64,000 nucleotides of DNA from Burkholderiales bacterium (GCA_015075645.1 JABTUF010000006.1:1-64000), one strand, 5' to 3'. Shown: positions 50,295 through 59,350, counted from the stretch's first letter. Translations and numbers: made by a program. The notes: generated by a model not told the origin, from the letters alone.

Positions 50295-51434
50295 TCACTT
50301 GCTTCGGGCGGCCTGGATCTGGGCCGGCTGGATCGCCTGGCCGGTGCGGTTGCTCCAGGCGTTCCGCGTGTAGGTGATGACCGACGCGAGGTCGGTGTCG
50401 GACAGCTGCTTGAACGGCGCCATCGCGGTGTTCGGCCGGCCATCGAGCACCGTCGCGATCTGCGCGGCCGGCGGACCCAGCACGACCTTCGAGCCGTCGA
50501 GCGCCGGGAACGCGCCGGGCACGCCCTTGCCGGTCGCCTGGTGACAGGCCACGCAGTGGGCCGCGAACACCTTCTCGCCGCGCGCGACCAGATCCTTCAT
50601 GTCCCAGACCTTCGACGGGTCCTCGGCCGCGGCGGCCGCCTTGCCCTTCTGCTCGGCCGCCCACTTCGCGTAGTCCTCCTTCGACCGCACGTCGACGACG
50701 ATCGGCATGAACCCGTGCTCCTTGCCGCAGAGCTCCGCGCACTGGCCGCGGTAGACGCCGACCTTGTCCACCTTGAACCACGAGTCGCGGACGAATCCCG
50801 GAATGGCGTCCTGCTTCACGCCGAACGCCGGCACCCACCACGCGTGGATCACGTCGCCCGCCGTGATCAGCACGCGGACCTTGGTGTCGACCGGAACCAC
50901 CATCGGGTTGTCGACCTCGAGCAGGTAGTGCTCGCCCCTGGGCTCGCGGCCCTCGATCTGCGCGAGCGGCGTCGCGAGGTTCGAGTAGAAGCCGAAGCCG
51001 TCCTGCAGGTAGTCGTAGTTCCACTTCCACTGGTAGCCGGTGACCTTGACGGTCAGCTCCGACGCCGAGGTGTCCTTCATCGCGAGGACGGTCTTCGTCG
51101 CGGGGTAGGCCATCGCGAGCAGGATCACGAACGGTATCACCGTCCACACGATCTCGACGACGGTGTTCTCGTGGAAGTGCTCCGCCTGGTGGCCGACCGA
51201 CTTCCGGTGCTTGAACAGCGAATAGGTCAGCACGCCGAACACGCCGACGAAGATCACCGTGCAGACGACCATGATGAACACGTGCAGGTCGAACTGCTGG
51301 CGCGCGACCTCGGTGACCGGCGTCTGCAGGTTCCACGCGGGCACGGCGTGCGCCGCCAACGGCAGCGCCGCCAGCCCGGCGAAGGTTGCGGCGGCGAGGC
51401 CTCTGCCCCGGCTTCCCCTGGAATTGCGCTCCAT
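50295..51434 (-). CDS. ctaC: cytochrome c oxidase subunit II fused to cytochrome c
   Basis: 379 residues from ATG 51434, chosen for the GAGGAG just upstream; an in-frame ATG at 51464 adds ten residues. A signal/first hydrophobic region ends near HAVPAW, then two membrane helices (about 45-70, 88-112). The CuA domain shows [19 protein letters not shown] and [18 protein letters not shown]-terminal class I cytochrome c domain (about 285-365) has HCVACH haem attachment and a likely Met ligand in NTAMAPF. It accepts electrons directly, caa3-style. First structural gene of the cluster. Confidence 0.95.
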   Translation of the reverse strand: MERNSRGSRGRGLAAATFAGLAALPLAAHAVPAWNLQTPVTEVARQQFDLHVFIMVVCTVIFVGVFGVLTYSLFKHRKSVGHQAEHFHENTVVEIVWTVIPFVILLAMAYPATKTVLAMKDTSASELTVKVTGYQWKWNYDYLQDGFGFYSNLATPLAQIEGREPRGEHYLLEVDNPMVVPVDTKVRVLITAGDVIHAWWVPAFGVKQDAIPGFVRDSWFKVDKVGVYRGQCAELCGKEHGFMPIVVDVRSKEDYAKWAAEQKGKAAAAAEDPSKVWDMKDLVARGEKVFAAHCVACHQATGKGVPGAFPALDGSKVVLGPPAAQIATVLDGRPNTAMAPFKQLSDTDLASVITYTRNAWSNRTGQAIQPAQIQAARSK

Positions 51435-51497
51435 GCTCTCCTCGTCGTCGACTGCTGCGGTCATTCCGATGCCTGTGCCACGACGCTCCGCACGCGC

Positions 51498-51977
51498 CTA
51501 GCGCTCGCGAAGCGCTCCCCTGATCGTCCGCGCGAGACCGGCGCGCTCGCAGGCCGCGAGCGTGTCGCCGAAGCGCACCTCGTCGCGGCCGCTGCGCAGC
51601 ACGACGCGAGGCTCGCGCGCCCACCCCCGCGCGTCGACCTCGACGCGCAGCCACTGCCGGTTGAACTCGCGCCGGCTCCCTCGTCCGTGCCGCCATTGCT
51701 CGACGACCACGCGGTCGCCCTCGAGCGTCAGCCGGTCCACGTCGCCCGCGCGCCTCTCGATCAGCACGAACGCGACCGCGAGGCAGGCGAGTTCGAGCAC
51801 CGAGTACGGCAACACCGGCCACGCCCCGCCGGCCACGAGCGCGAACGCGAGCGCGAGGCTCCCCGCCGCGAACGCGCCGTACACCGTCCAGCGCTGCCGG
51901 GACGCGAGCGAGTTGTTGCGGCTGGCGACGACGCGGAAGGCGGTGTCGGAGGGCGGGAGGCTGACCGTGACGGGCAT
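51498..51977 (-). CDS. DUF2244 membrane protein
   Basis: 159 residues from ATG 51977 (ATG 51986 is three codons earlier). Two membrane segments in a hairpin (about 30-48, 54-73) are followed by a beta-rich cytoplasmic domain (GDRVVVEQWRHGRGSRREFNRQWLRVEV, VVLRSGRDEVRFGDTLAACER). The DUF2244 family is regularly found just upstream of ctaC in betaproteobacteria, as here (64 bp). Function unknown. Confidence 0.8.
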   Translation of the reverse strand: MPVTVSLPPSDTAFRVVASRNNSLASRQRWTVYGAFAAGSLALAFALVAGGAWPVLPYSVLELACLAVAFVLIERRAGDVDRLTLEGDRVVVEQWRHGRGSRREFNRQWLRVEVDARGWAREPRVVLRSGRDEVRFGDTLAACERAGLARTIRGALRER

Positions 51978-52071
51978 CGAAGGCAAGGCCGGCCGGCCGG
52001 TTCAAGGACAGCGCGCCGCGCGGTCCCCGGAGCGGCGCGGCCGTTCGCGGAACGCGAAATCTTAACATGGA

Positions 52072-52779
52072 TCATGGATCCGCCCCCGGCGCGGGCCGGC
52101 CCGGTTCTGTCGGCGGGCCGAACCCCGCCCGGGCGAGCGCGCCCGCGGGCAACGGGCCGCCTTCACCCCAGGCGAGGTCCGCCACCAGTGGCCCGGGGAG
52201 CCGCGCGGCGAGCGTCGTCACGCTCTCGTCGGCCGCTTCCATCGCGGGATCGATCCGGTTCGCGATCCAGCCGGCGAACGCGAGCCCCCGCGCGCGGATC
52301 GCCAGTTCGGCGGCCAGCGCGTGACCGAGGCACCCCAGCCGCACGCCGACCACCAGCAGGACCGGCGCGCGGAGCCGCTTCGCGACGTCGAGCATGTCGC
52401 ATCCGCCCGAGAGCGGCACGAGCGGCCCGCCCGCCCCCTCGACGACGACGGCATCGGCGCGCTCCGCGAGGCGCGCGTGCGCGCGGGCGATGCGTTCGAG
52501 GTCGATCGCGCGCCGCTCGCGCGCCGCGGCCACGTGCGGCGCGATCGCGTCGGCGAACGCGTAGGGATTGCGGTCGGCGACCGGCGCGACGACGTTGCCG
52601 GCGCGCGCGAGGGCGTCGACGTCCGCGTTCGCGTGCGCGCCCGGATCGATGCCCGCCGCGACCGGCTTCATGCCGACCGCGCGGTACCCGGCGGCCGCGA
52701 GCGCGGACAGGAGCGCCACGCAGGCGTGCGTCTTGCCGATCCCGGTGTCGGTGCCGGTGACGAAGAGCGTGCGCGTCAT
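52072..52779 (-). CDS. bioD: dethiobiotin synthetase
   Basis: 235 residues from ATG 52779. P-loop FVTGTDTGIGKTHACVALL at the N-terminus, then MKPVAAGI, VVEGAGGPLVPLSG and a C-terminal GxI-type segment. It carboxylates DAPA with ATP to dethiobiotin in the cytoplasm. Last gene of bioB-F-H-C-D; 46 bp after bioC. Confidence 0.95.
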   Translation of the reverse strand: MTRTLFVTGTDTGIGKTHACVALLSALAAAGYRAVGMKPVAAGIDPGAHANADVDALARAGNVVAPVADRNPYAFADAIAPHVAAARERRAIDLERIARAHARLAERADAVVVEGAGGPLVPLSGGCDMLDVAKRLRAPVLLVVGVRLGCLGHALAAELAIRARGLAFAGWIANRIDPAMEAADESVTTLAARLPGPLVADLAWGEGGPLPAGALARAGFGPPTEPGRPAPGADP

Positions 52780-52825
52780 CGGCGTGCGGACGCGCGGGAG
52801 CGCGCGCGGCCGGGGCCGCCGGCGG

Positions 52826-53731
52826 TCATCGCCGCCGCTCCAGGCGGACGATCGGCAGGCCCTCGGCGGTTCGCTTCGGCTCGCCCTTCCACGCGTGTCC
52901 GTAGACGACTTCGAAGGTCGCCGGCACCCGCCCGTCGCGCGCGAGCCCGGCGAGCGCGTCGACGACGGCCCGATGGCGCCGCCGGCCGGTGAGTCCGCGC
53001 GGGCGTCCCCGCGTCTGGTTGGTGGCGCCGATCGCCTTCAGTTCGGCGAGCAGCGCCCGAGGCGTCGCGTAGGTCACGGTGATCATCTCCATCTCGGTCA
53101 CCGGATCGGCGAACCCCGCCTGCAGCAGCATGTCGCCCACGTCGTGCATGTCGGCGAAGCGCGCGACGTGGGTGTGCGCGTCGACGCCGGCGAAGGCCTC
53201 GCGCAGTTCGCGCAGCGTGTCGGGACCGAAGGTCGAGAACGCGAACAGGCCGCCCGTCGAGAGCACGCGCCGGCACTCGCGAAACGCGCGCGGCAGGTCG
53301 TCGACCCACTGCAGCACGAGGTTCGACCAGACCAGTTCCACGCTGCCCGCGGCGAGCGGGAGCGACGCGATGTCGGCGCAGGCGAACACCGGCGGGCGGG
53401 CACCGCGCGCGAGCGGGGCGACGAGCTTCGTGAACACCGAGCGGCCGCGCGCGGAACGTTCGCGCGCGGCGGCGACCATCGGACACGCGGCGTCGATCGC
53501 GACCACGCGCGCGCCGGGAAAGCGTGCCGCGAGTTCGCCGACCGCGCGGCCGGTGCCGCAGCCGCCGTCGAGGATCGTGGCCGGCGCGAGCTTCACGACG
53601 TCGAGGCGCGAGGCGAGCCGCGCGCCGATCTCGCGCTGCAGGATCGCGGCGCCGTCGTAGGTCGCCGCGGCGCGGCCGAAGGCGCGGCGCACCGCGCGCG
53701 GATCCGGCGCGCGAGGATCAGCCTGCGTCAT
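52826..53731 (-). CDS. bioC: malonyl-ACP O-methyltransferase
   Basis: 301 residues from ATG 53731, which overlaps the 3' end of bioH by 14 bp. BioC features: VRRAFGRAAATYDGAAILQREIG near 15, SAM motif I ILDGGCGTGRAVGEL near 55, LVWSNLVLQWVDDLPRAF, and STFGPDTLRELREAF. It methylates malonyl-ACP so that fatty acid enzymes can build pimeloyl-ACP methyl ester. The longer open frame upstream is not used, as the family start matches MTQADP. Confidence 0.93.
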   Translation of the reverse strand: MTQADPRAPDPRAVRRAFGRAAATYDGAAILQREIGARLASRLDVVKLAPATILDGGCGTGRAVGELAARFPGARVVAIDAACPMVAAARERSARGRSVFTKLVAPLARGARPPVFACADIASLPLAAGSVELVWSNLVLQWVDDLPRAFRECRRVLSTGGLFAFSTFGPDTLRELREAFAGVDAHTHVARFADMHDVGDMLLQAGFADPVTEMEMITVTYATPRALLAELKAIGATNQTRGRPRGLTGRRRHRAVVDALAGLARDGRVPATFEVVYGHAWKGEPKRTAEGLPIVRLERRR

Positions 53732-54515
53732 GGAGGAAGCCGGCGAGCGCGCGGTCGAACGCCGCGCGATGCGAGAGGAACGGGGCATGCGCGGCACCGT
53801 CGATCCGTGCGAAGCGCGCGTCGGGCATCGCCCGCGCGAGCCACGCGCCCGCCGCCGCCGGCGCGAGCGTGTCGCGTTCGCCCGCGATCGCGAGCGCGGG
53901 CGCGGTCACCGACCGCACCTCGGCGCGGAGATCGGTGGCGGCGAGCACGCGAAGCGCTGCCGCGATCGACGATCGCTTCGGATCGCCCCGCGCGAAGAGC
54001 TGGCGACGCAGGTGGGCGAGCGCGCGCCGGCCCTCGTCGCTGCCCTGCACCTGCAGCGTCAGGAACCGCAGCAGCGTCTGGCGCCAGTCGGAGACGAGGT
54101 CGTCGCCGAAGCGCGCGAGCGTCGCGGCGGCCATCGCGTGCGGCCAGTCGGGCGCCGCGACGAAGCGCGGCGACGTGCAGACGAGCACGAGGCGCGTCAC
54201 GCGGTCTCCCTCGCGCGACGCCCAGCGCAGCGCGACCTGCCCGCCGAACGACCAGCCCAGCACGGTGAGCGCCTCGCGCGCGCCGATCGAACGCGCGACC
54301 GCGTCGACGTACCCGTCGAGCGTGTCCGGCGCCGCGGCCTGCGACCTCCCGTGACCCGGAAGGTCGACCGCGTGCACGCGGAAGCGATCGGCGAGCCCGG
54401 GGAGGAGCGGCCCGAACAGGCCCGAGTGCATCGCCCAGCCGTGCAGCAGCACGAGCGGCGGGCCCGCGCCGACCGACTCGACGTGCAGTCCGGCGCGCTC
54501 GAGCGTCGCGCTCAT
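53718..54515 (-). CDS. bioH: pimeloyl-ACP methyl ester carboxylesterase
   Basis: 265 residues from ATG 54515, overlapping the bioF stop (ATGA). Alpha/beta hydrolase with LVLLHGWAMHSGLFGPLL (oxyanion region), nucleophile elbow GWSFGGQ (Ser near 89), acid AGERDTLAP and a His in DGAAHAPFLSH. It removes the methyl group placed by BioC, ending pimelate synthesis. Position within the bio operon supports the assignment. Confidence 0.93.
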   Translation of the reverse strand: MSATLERAGLHVESVGAGPPLVLLHGWAMHSGLFGPLLPGLADRFRVHAVDLPGHGRSQAAAPDTLDGYVDAVARSIGAREALTVLGWSFGGQVALRWASREGDRVTRLVLVCTSPRFVAAPDWPHAMAAATLARFGDDLVSDWRQTLLRFLTLQVQGSDEGRRALAHLRRQLFARGDPKRSSIAAALRVLAATDLRAEVRSVTAPALAIAGERDTLAPAAAGAWLARAMPDARFARIDGAAHAPFLSHRAAFDRALAGFLHDAG

Positions 54516-55690
54516 CGTCCCTCGCGGGCGACGGCGTGCAGCGCGTCGAGCAACCGGTCGACGTCGGCCTCGACGTGCGCCGCCGAGAACGAGACGCGAA
54601 GCCGCGCCGTGCCCTCGGGAACGGTCGGCGGGCGGATGGCGGGCACGAACAGCCCGCGCGATTCGAGCGCGCGCGCGAGACCGACCGCGCGCAGGTTGTC
54701 GCCGACGACGAGCGGCTGGATCGGCGTCGTCGAGTCGCCGAGCTTCCAGGGGAGCGACGCCGCGCCCGCGCGAAACCGCGCGACGTGGCGCGCGAGCCGC
54801 GCCCGCCGGTCGTCGCCCTCGCGGAGCCTCGCGAGGCTCGCGAGGAGCGTCTGCGCGAGCATCGGCGGCGACGCGGTCGTGAACACGTAGGGCCGGGCCG
54901 TCTGCACGAGCGTCTCGATCACCGCGGGGTGCGCCGCGACGAACGCGCCGGCCACGCCCGCGGCCTTGCCGAGCGTACCCATCAGCACGATGCGCGGCGA
55001 CGAGACGCGAAGCGCGGCGAGCGTGCCCCGGCCGCCGCCCAGCACGCCGAAGCCGTGCGCGTCGTCGACGACGAGCCAGGCGTCGTGCGCGTGGGCGAGC
55101 GCGGCGAGTTCCGCGAGCGGCGCGATGTCCCCGTCCATGCTGAACACCGCATCGGTCGCGATGAGCTTGCGCGGCGCGCGCGATTCGCGGAGCCGCCGGG
55201 CGAGCGCGCCGGTGTCGCGGTGCGCGTAGCGGACGAGCCGCGCGCGAGCGAGGAGCGCGCCGTCGTTGAGGCAGGCGTGGTTCAGGCGGTCCGCATGCAC
55301 TTCGGTCTCGCGGTCGGCGAGCGCCGAGACGATCGCGAGGTTCGCGAGGTAGCCGGTCGAGAACGTCACCGCGCGCGCGCCCTCGCAGGGGCCCGCCCAG
55401 CGGGCGAGTTCGCCTTCGAGCGCCTCGTGCGGCGCGTAGTGGCCGCAGACGAGGTGCGAGGCGGTCGAGCCGACGCCCCAGCGATGCGCGGCCTGCGCGG
55501 CCGCGTCGGCGAGCGCCTCGTCGCCGGCGAGCCCGAGATAGTCGTTGCCCGCGAACGAGACGAGTTCGCGGCCATCGACGACGACGCGCGGGCCGGCCCG
55601 CGAGCCGATCGTGCGGCGCCGCCGCGCGAGGCCCGCCGCCTCGCGCGAGGCGAGCGCGCGCTCGAGCGACGCGATCAGCGGGTCGGACAT
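54512..55690 (-). CDS. bioF: 8-amino-7-oxononanoate synthase
   Basis: 392 residues from ATG 55690. PLP fold-type I enzyme: VSFAGNDYLGLAGD, STASHLVCGHYAPHEALE, DAVFSMDGDIAPL, VVDDAHGFGVLGGGRGTL and the PLP-lysine in LMGTLGKAAGVAGAFVA. It condenses pimeloyl-ACP with L-alanine. It follows bioB by 31 bp and overlaps bioH by ATGA. Confidence 0.95.
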   Translation of the reverse strand: MSDPLIASLERALASREAAGLARRRRTIGSRAGPRVVVDGRELVSFAGNDYLGLAGDEALADAAAQAAHRWGVGSTASHLVCGHYAPHEALEGELARWAGPCEGARAVTFSTGYLANLAIVSALADRETEVHADRLNHACLNDGALLARARLVRYAHRDTGALARRLRESRAPRKLIATDAVFSMDGDIAPLAELAALAHAHDAWLVVDDAHGFGVLGGGRGTLAALRVSSPRIVLMGTLGKAAGVAGAFVAAHPAVIETLVQTARPYVFTTASPPMLAQTLLASLARLREGDDRRARLARHVARFRAGAASLPWKLGDSTTPIQPLVVGDNLRAVGLARALESRGLFVPAIRPPTVPEGTARLRVSFSAAHVEADVDRLLDALHAVAREGR

Positions 55691-55721
55691 GGGTCGCGCG
55701 CCGGGCCGCGGCCCGCGAACG

Positions 55722-56744
55722 CTAGGCGCCGGCGAGCCCGAGCTTCGCGAACAGCGCGCGGTCGTCCTCGACGTCGGGATTGCCGGTGGTGAGCAGCCGG
55801 TCGCCGTAGAAGATCGAGTTCGCGCCGGCGAGGAAGCACAGGGCCTGCACCGCCTCGCCCAGTTCGCGGCGACCGGCGGACAGGCGCACCATCGAGCGGG
55901 GCATCGTGATGCGCGCCGCCGCGATCGTGCGCACGAACTCGAGCGGCTCGATCGCGCGCTCGCCGTGCAGGACGTCGTGGAGCGGCGTGCCGGCGACCTG
56001 GACCAGGTGGTTGATCGGCACCGAATCGGGCGGCGGATCGAGGCTCGCGAGCGCGGCGATGAGCCCGGCGCGCGCGCGCCGCGACTCGCCCATGCCGACG
56101 ATGCCGCCGCAGCACACGCGCAGGCCCGCCTCGCGCACGCGCGAGAGCGTGTCGAGGCGGTCCTGCTGCGCGCGCGTCGAGACGATCTCGCCGTAGAACT
56201 CGGGCGCGGTGTCGAGGTTGTGGTTGTAGTAGTCGAGGCCGGCGTCGCGCAGCGCCTCGGCCTGTCCGTCCTTCAGCATGCCGAGCGTGCAGCAGGTCTC
56301 GAGGCCGAGCGCCTTGACGCCGCGGACCATGTCGAGGACCGGCTCGAGGTCGCGGTCCTTCGGGCCGCGCCACGCCGCGCCCATGCAGAAGCGCGTCGCG
56401 CCGGCGGCCTTCGCGGCACGCGCCGCGCCGAGCACGGCGTCGAGCCCGAGCATCGCCTCCGCCGCGAGGCCGGTGCGGTGGCGCGCCGCCTGCGGACAGT
56501 ACGCGCAGTCCTCCGGGCAGCCGCCGGTCTTCACCGACAGCAGCGTCGACAACTGGACCGCGTTCGGGTCGTGGTGCGCGCGGTGGACCTGCTGCGCCCG
56601 GAACACGAGATCGGAGAACGGCAGTTCGAAGAGCGCCTCCACGTCGTCGGTGGACCAGCGGGCCGGACGGCGTTCGGCCCCGAGGTCGGCGCGGCGATCG
56701 GCGCGGGCGTCCTGCGCGCGGAGATCCTGGGGTTCGTCGAGCAT
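55722..56744 (-). CDS. bioB: biotin synthase (radical SAM)
   Basis: 340 residues from ATG 56744. Radical SAM cysteines in [18 protein letters not shown] near 75-92; the second cluster ligands lie in [18 protein letters not shown] and [14 protein letters not shown], with Arg in [21 protein letters not shown] and [13 protein letters not shown] are family hallmarks. It inserts sulfur into dethiobiotin. The first roughly 30 residues are acidic/Arg-rich and poorly conserved, so the start could be a little later. First gene of the operon, under a BirA-type operator. Confidence 0.95.
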   Translation of the reverse strand: MLDEPQDLRAQDARADRRADLGAERRPARWSTDDVEALFELPFSDLVFRAQQVHRAHHDPNAVQLSTLLSVKTGGCPEDCAYCPQAARHRTGLAAEAMLGLDAVLGAARAAKAAGATRFCMGAAWRGPKDRDLEPVLDMVRGVKALGLETCCTLGMLKDGQAEALRDAGLDYYNHNLDTAPEFYGEIVSTRAQQDRLDTLSRVREAGLRVCCGGIVGMGESRRARAGLIAALASLDPPPDSVPINHLVQVAGTPLHDVLHGERAIEPLEFVRTIAAARITMPRSMVRLSAGRRELGEAVQALCFLAGANSIFYGDRLLTTGNPDVEDDRALFAKLGLAGA

Positions 56745-56787
56745 CGGTTCGGTCGTCGGTCGTAGCGCCGCCGGAACGGCGACGTCC

Positions 56788-56793
56788 TACAAT
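56788..56793 (+). promoter_or_regulatory. possible -10 for comF
   Basis: TACAAT in the 100-bp bioB-comF divergent gap, read on the plus strand. No clear -35. Same CTACAAT form as at 251-256. Confidence 0.4.
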
Positions 56794-56823
56794 CGCGGCG
56801 AGTGTCGAGGCCCCTGCGTGCGC

Positions 56824-56855
56824 TTGTCAAATGCCGTGACCGGAATGCTTGACAA
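56824..56855. promoter_or_regulatory. BirA-type biotin operator over the bio promoter
   Basis: TTGTCAAAT, 14 bp, GCTTGACAA: two inverted TTGTCAA arms in the spacing of BirA repressor sites (9-bp arms, 14-15-bp spacer). The left arm, read on the minus strand, is a perfect TTGACA -35 for bioB, followed 18 bp later by GACACT. The site also covers the comF start region. A biotin-responsive control of the bio operon is therefore likely. Confidence 0.65.
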
Positions 56856-57552
56856 CTGGCGCGCCCGCTCGCGTGCGCTCGTCGCCGCGGCGTGGCCACC
56901 GCATTGCGTGCTCTGCGGTCGCGCGACGCCCGGCGGCCCGTGGTGCGCGCCCTGCGCCGAAGCCGTCGCGATGCCGGAGGGCGCCTGCCCGGCCTGCGCG
57001 CTGCCGTCTCCCGGCGGCGCCGCCTGCGGGCGGTGTCTCGTCCATCCCCCCGCGTTCGACGCGACGCTCGCCGTCGGCCCCTACCGCTTCCCGCTCGACC
57101 GGCTCGTGATTCGCCTCAAGTACGCGGGCCACCTGCCGCTCGCCTGCGCGCTCGGCCACCGGCTGGGCGAGGTCGCGCGCGCCTCGGGGGCCGCCGCGCG
57201 CGTCGAGGCGCTGGTGCCGATGCCGCTCGCCCCGGAACGTCAGCGCGAACGCGGCGCGAACCAGGCCCGCGAGATCGCGTGCGCGGCCGCTCGGACCACC
57301 CGACTGCCGATCGAAGGGGCGCTGCGCCGGACGCGTCACGCCGCTCCGCAAGCCTCGCTCGGGCGGCGCGAGCGCGCGCGCAGCCTGCGCGGGGCGTTCG
57401 TCGCGACCCGTCCGCTCGCCGGAGCGCGCCTCGCGCTGGTCGACGACGTGATGACGAGCGGCGCCACCGCGGCGGCCGCCGCGTCGGCGCTGCGCCGCGC
57501 CGGCGCCGCGCGCGTCGAGGTCTGGGTCGTCGCCCGCAGCCTCGCCGACTGA
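56845..57552 (+). CDS. comF: ComF family protein (competence-type phosphoribosyltransferase)
   Basis: 235 residues from ATG 56845; GTG 56818 or 56836 are alternatives, and the upstream open frame antisense to bioB is not coding. N-terminal zinc-ribbon cysteines (HCVLCG, WCAPC, CPACALP, ACGRC) precede a type I PRTase domain with RLKYAGHLPLA, VPMPLAPERQRERGANQA and the PRPP loop LALVDDVMTSGATAAAAA near 203. ComF proteins act in DNA uptake or recombination; the enzymatic reaction is unclear. Its 5' end overlaps the biotin operator. Confidence 0.88.
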   Translation: MLDNWRARSRALVAAAWPPHCVLCGRATPGGPWCAPCAEAVAMPEGACPACALPSPGGAACGRCLVHPPAFDATLAVGPYRFPLDRLVIRLKYAGHLPLACALGHRLGEVARASGAAARVEALVPMPLAPERQRERGANQAREIACAAARTTRLPIEGALRRTRHAAPQASLGRRERARSLRGAFVATRPLAGARLALVDDVMTSGATAAAAASALRRAGAARVEVWVVARSLAD

Positions 57553-57610
57553 GAACCCGCGCCCGCGGCCCGCATGCGCACCGGATTCTTCCACGGCACC
57601 GGAGTCCACC

Positions 57611-58075
57611 GTGTTCGCGATCGTCCTCGTCCATCCGGAAATTCCGCCCAACACCGGCAACGTGATCCGGCTCGCGGCGAACACCGGATGCGAACTCCAT
57701 CTGGTCGAGCCGCTCGGCTTCGCGATGTCCGACCGCGAGTTGAAGCGCGCCGGCCTCGACTACCACGAATACGCGCCGGTCCGCGTGCATCGCGACGTCG
57801 CCGCCTGCCGCGCCGTGCTCGACACCCCGCTCCCGCGCCGCTGGCTCGCCTTCACGACCCGCGCGACGCGCACGTTCCACGAGCACCGGTTCCACCCCGG
57901 CGACGCCCTGGTGTTCGGCCGCGAGTCCGACGGCCTGCCGGACGCCGTCGTGGCGGAGTTCGACGCCGCGTCGCTGCTGCGCATCCCGATGCGGCCCGGC
58001 ATGAGGAGCCTCAACCTGTCGAACGCCGTGGCCGTGGCGGTGTACGAGGCGTGGCGGCAGAACGGGTTCGGCTGA
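57611..58075 (+). CDS. trmL: tRNA (cytidine(34)-2'-O)-methyltransferase
   Basis: 154 residues from GTG 57611, with GGAG 6 bp before it. SPOUT-fold enzyme: FAIVLVHPEIPPNTGNVIRLAANTG, FAMSDRELKRAGLDY, VFGRESDGLPD (the knot SAM-site loop) and IPMRPGMRSLNLSNAVAVAVYEA. It 2'-O-methylates the wobble base of tRNA-Leu. Length typical of TrmL. It follows comF by 58 bp on the same strand. Confidence 0.95.
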   Translation: MFAIVLVHPEIPPNTGNVIRLAANTGCELHLVEPLGFAMSDRELKRAGLDYHEYAPVRVHRDVAACRAVLDTPLPRRWLAFTTRATRTFHEHRFHPGDALVFGRESDGLPDAVVAEFDAASLLRIPMRPGMRSLNLSNAVAVAVYEAWRQNGFG

Positions 58076-58172
58076 CGCCGACCGCCTCGCCGCGGACCCG
58101 CGTGGCGATCGCGCGATCGGCGGGTCGCCGCCGCGCGCGGCATGCCCTGCGCCGCCCGCGCGACGGGCGTAT

Positions 58173-58192
58173 CATCGTATCGTTCCACGATG
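58173..58192 (+). promoter_or_regulatory. inverted repeat before the glycosylase gene
   Basis: CATCGT-8 bp-ACGATG in an unusually AT-rich patch 44 bp upstream of ATG 58236, with TATCAT (58170-58175) as a possible -10. May be an operator-promoter overlap; weak. Confidence 0.3.
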
Positions 58193-58235
58193 TATCGGCG
58201 CCGGCGACGGCGCCCTCGCGCGGAACGAACGCAGC

Positions 58236-58853
58236 ATGACCACCGGTCGCCCCCCGACGCTCTCCGCGCTGCTCGCCCAGGTGCGCGGCTGCCGGGTCTG
58301 CGAACCGCACCTGCCGCTCGGGCCCCGTCCGGTGCTGCAGGTCGGCGCGGGCGCGCGCATCCTCGTCGTCGGCCAGGCGCCCGGCGCGCGCGTGCACGCC
58401 ACCGGCGTTCCGTGGGACGACGCGAGCGGAGTGCGCCTGCGCACTTGGATGGGCGTCGGCGACGACGCGTTCTACGACGACGCGCGGATCGCCATCATCC
58501 CGATCGGCCTGTGCTATCCGGGCCGCGGGGCGAGCGGCGACCTGCCGCCGCGTCCCGAGTGCGCCGGGCTGTGGTTCGACCGGCTCGTCTCGCGCCTGCC
58601 GGACATCGCGTTGACGCTCGCCGTCGGCGACCACGCGCAGCGCCACGTCCTGCGCGGGCGCCGGAAGGGAACGCTGACCGCCACCGTGCGCGCGTGGCGC
58701 GAATACGCTCCGCGCGTCTTTCCGCTGCCGCATCCCTCGCCGCGCAACCAGCCGTGGCTCGCGCGCCACCCCTGGTTCGAGCGCGACCTCGTTCCGGAGC
58801 TTCGTGCGCGCGCGGGACACATCGCCCGTCAGGGCAGGAGGGCTCGACGATGA
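58236..58853 (+). CDS. uracil-DNA glycosylase family protein
   Basis: 205 residues from ATG 58236. UDG-superfamily fold: VRGCRVCEPHLPLGPRPVLQVG, motif 1 ILVVGQAPGARVHATGVPWDDASG near 47-70, IIPIGLCYPGRG, and the C-terminal HPSPRNQPW motif near 170 that carries the family His. It lacks the four-Cys Fe-S pattern of families 4 and 5. It probably excises damaged bases; substrate not proven. The stop overlaps the next start (ATGA). Confidence 0.88.
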   Translation: MTTGRPPTLSALLAQVRGCRVCEPHLPLGPRPVLQVGAGARILVVGQAPGARVHATGVPWDDASGVRLRTWMGVGDDAFYDDARIAIIPIGLCYPGRGASGDLPPRPECAGLWFDRLVSRLPDIALTLAVGDHAQRHVLRGRRKGTLTATVRAWREYAPRVFPLPHPSPRNQPWLARHPWFERDLVPELRARAGHIARQGRRARR

Positions 58854-59215
58854 AGATCTCGATCAGGCGGGCGTACGAGGAAGCGGGCCCGGGCGACGGC
58901 TACCGGGTGCTGGTCGATCGCGTCTGGCCGAGGGGGCGCACGCGCGCGGACCTCGCGCTCGCGGAATGGGCGAAGGAACTCGGCCCGAGCACCGCGCTCC
59001 GCCGATGGTTCGGCCACGATCCGCGTCGCTGGGAGGCGTTTCGCGAGCGCTACCGGAAGGAACTCGCCGCCGCGGCGCAGCGCGCGCGGTTGCGGCAGGT
59101 GCTCGACGCCGCGGGCAAGGGACCGCTCACCCTGGTGTACGGCGCGAAGGACGAGGAGCACAACCAGGCGGTCGTCCTGCGCGATGAGCTCCTCCGCATG
59201 CTGACCCGCCGCTGA
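58850..59215 (+). CDS. DUF488 family protein (YeaO-like)
   Basis: 121 residues from ATG 58850, overlapping the glycosylase stop (ATGA), with CAGGAGG 8 bp upstream. Family motifs: VLVDRVWPRGRTRADLALAEWAKELGPSTALRRWFGHDP near 20-58, FRERYRKEL, and GPLTLVYGAKDEEHNQAVVL near 90. Function unknown. Translational coupling to the UDG-family gene suggests a linked role, perhaps in nucleic acid damage response; that is inference. Confidence 0.88.
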   Translation: MKISIRRAYEEAGPGDGYRVLVDRVWPRGRTRADLALAEWAKELGPSTALRRWFGHDPRRWEAFRERYRKELAAAAQRARLRQVLDAAGKGPLTLVYGAKDEEHNQAVVLRDELLRMLTRR

Positions 59216-59299
59216 CGACGCGCCCGCCCGCCGACCGGTCGTTCGACCGCGGGCCGAATCCCGGCCGGCGTGCGCCGCGAATCGCACCGCGCCCGACCC

Positions 59300-59321
59300 G
59301 AACGCGGGCGTACCCGCGTTC
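59300..59321 (+). terminator. perfect 9-bp hairpin after the DUF488 gene
   Basis: GAACGCGGG, CGTA, CCCGCGTTC, 85 bp past the DUF488 stop and just before the narK promoter region. No T-run follows, so it may be a Rho-type end or an insulator hairpin. The rest of 59216-59459 shows only the site below. Confidence 0.4.
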
Positions 59322-59336
59322 GCGCCGCCCGCACGG

Positions 59337-59350
59337 TTGATTAGAATCCG
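59337..59350 (+). promoter_or_regulatory. FNR/Dnr-like box or -10 upstream of narK
   Basis: TTGATTAGAATCCG matches TTGAT-N4-ATCAA at 8 of 10 positions, as expected for anaerobic control of nitrate respiration. The same bases include TAGAAT, which could serve as a -10 with a leader of about 105 bp. The two readings exclude each other in part. Confidence 0.4.
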
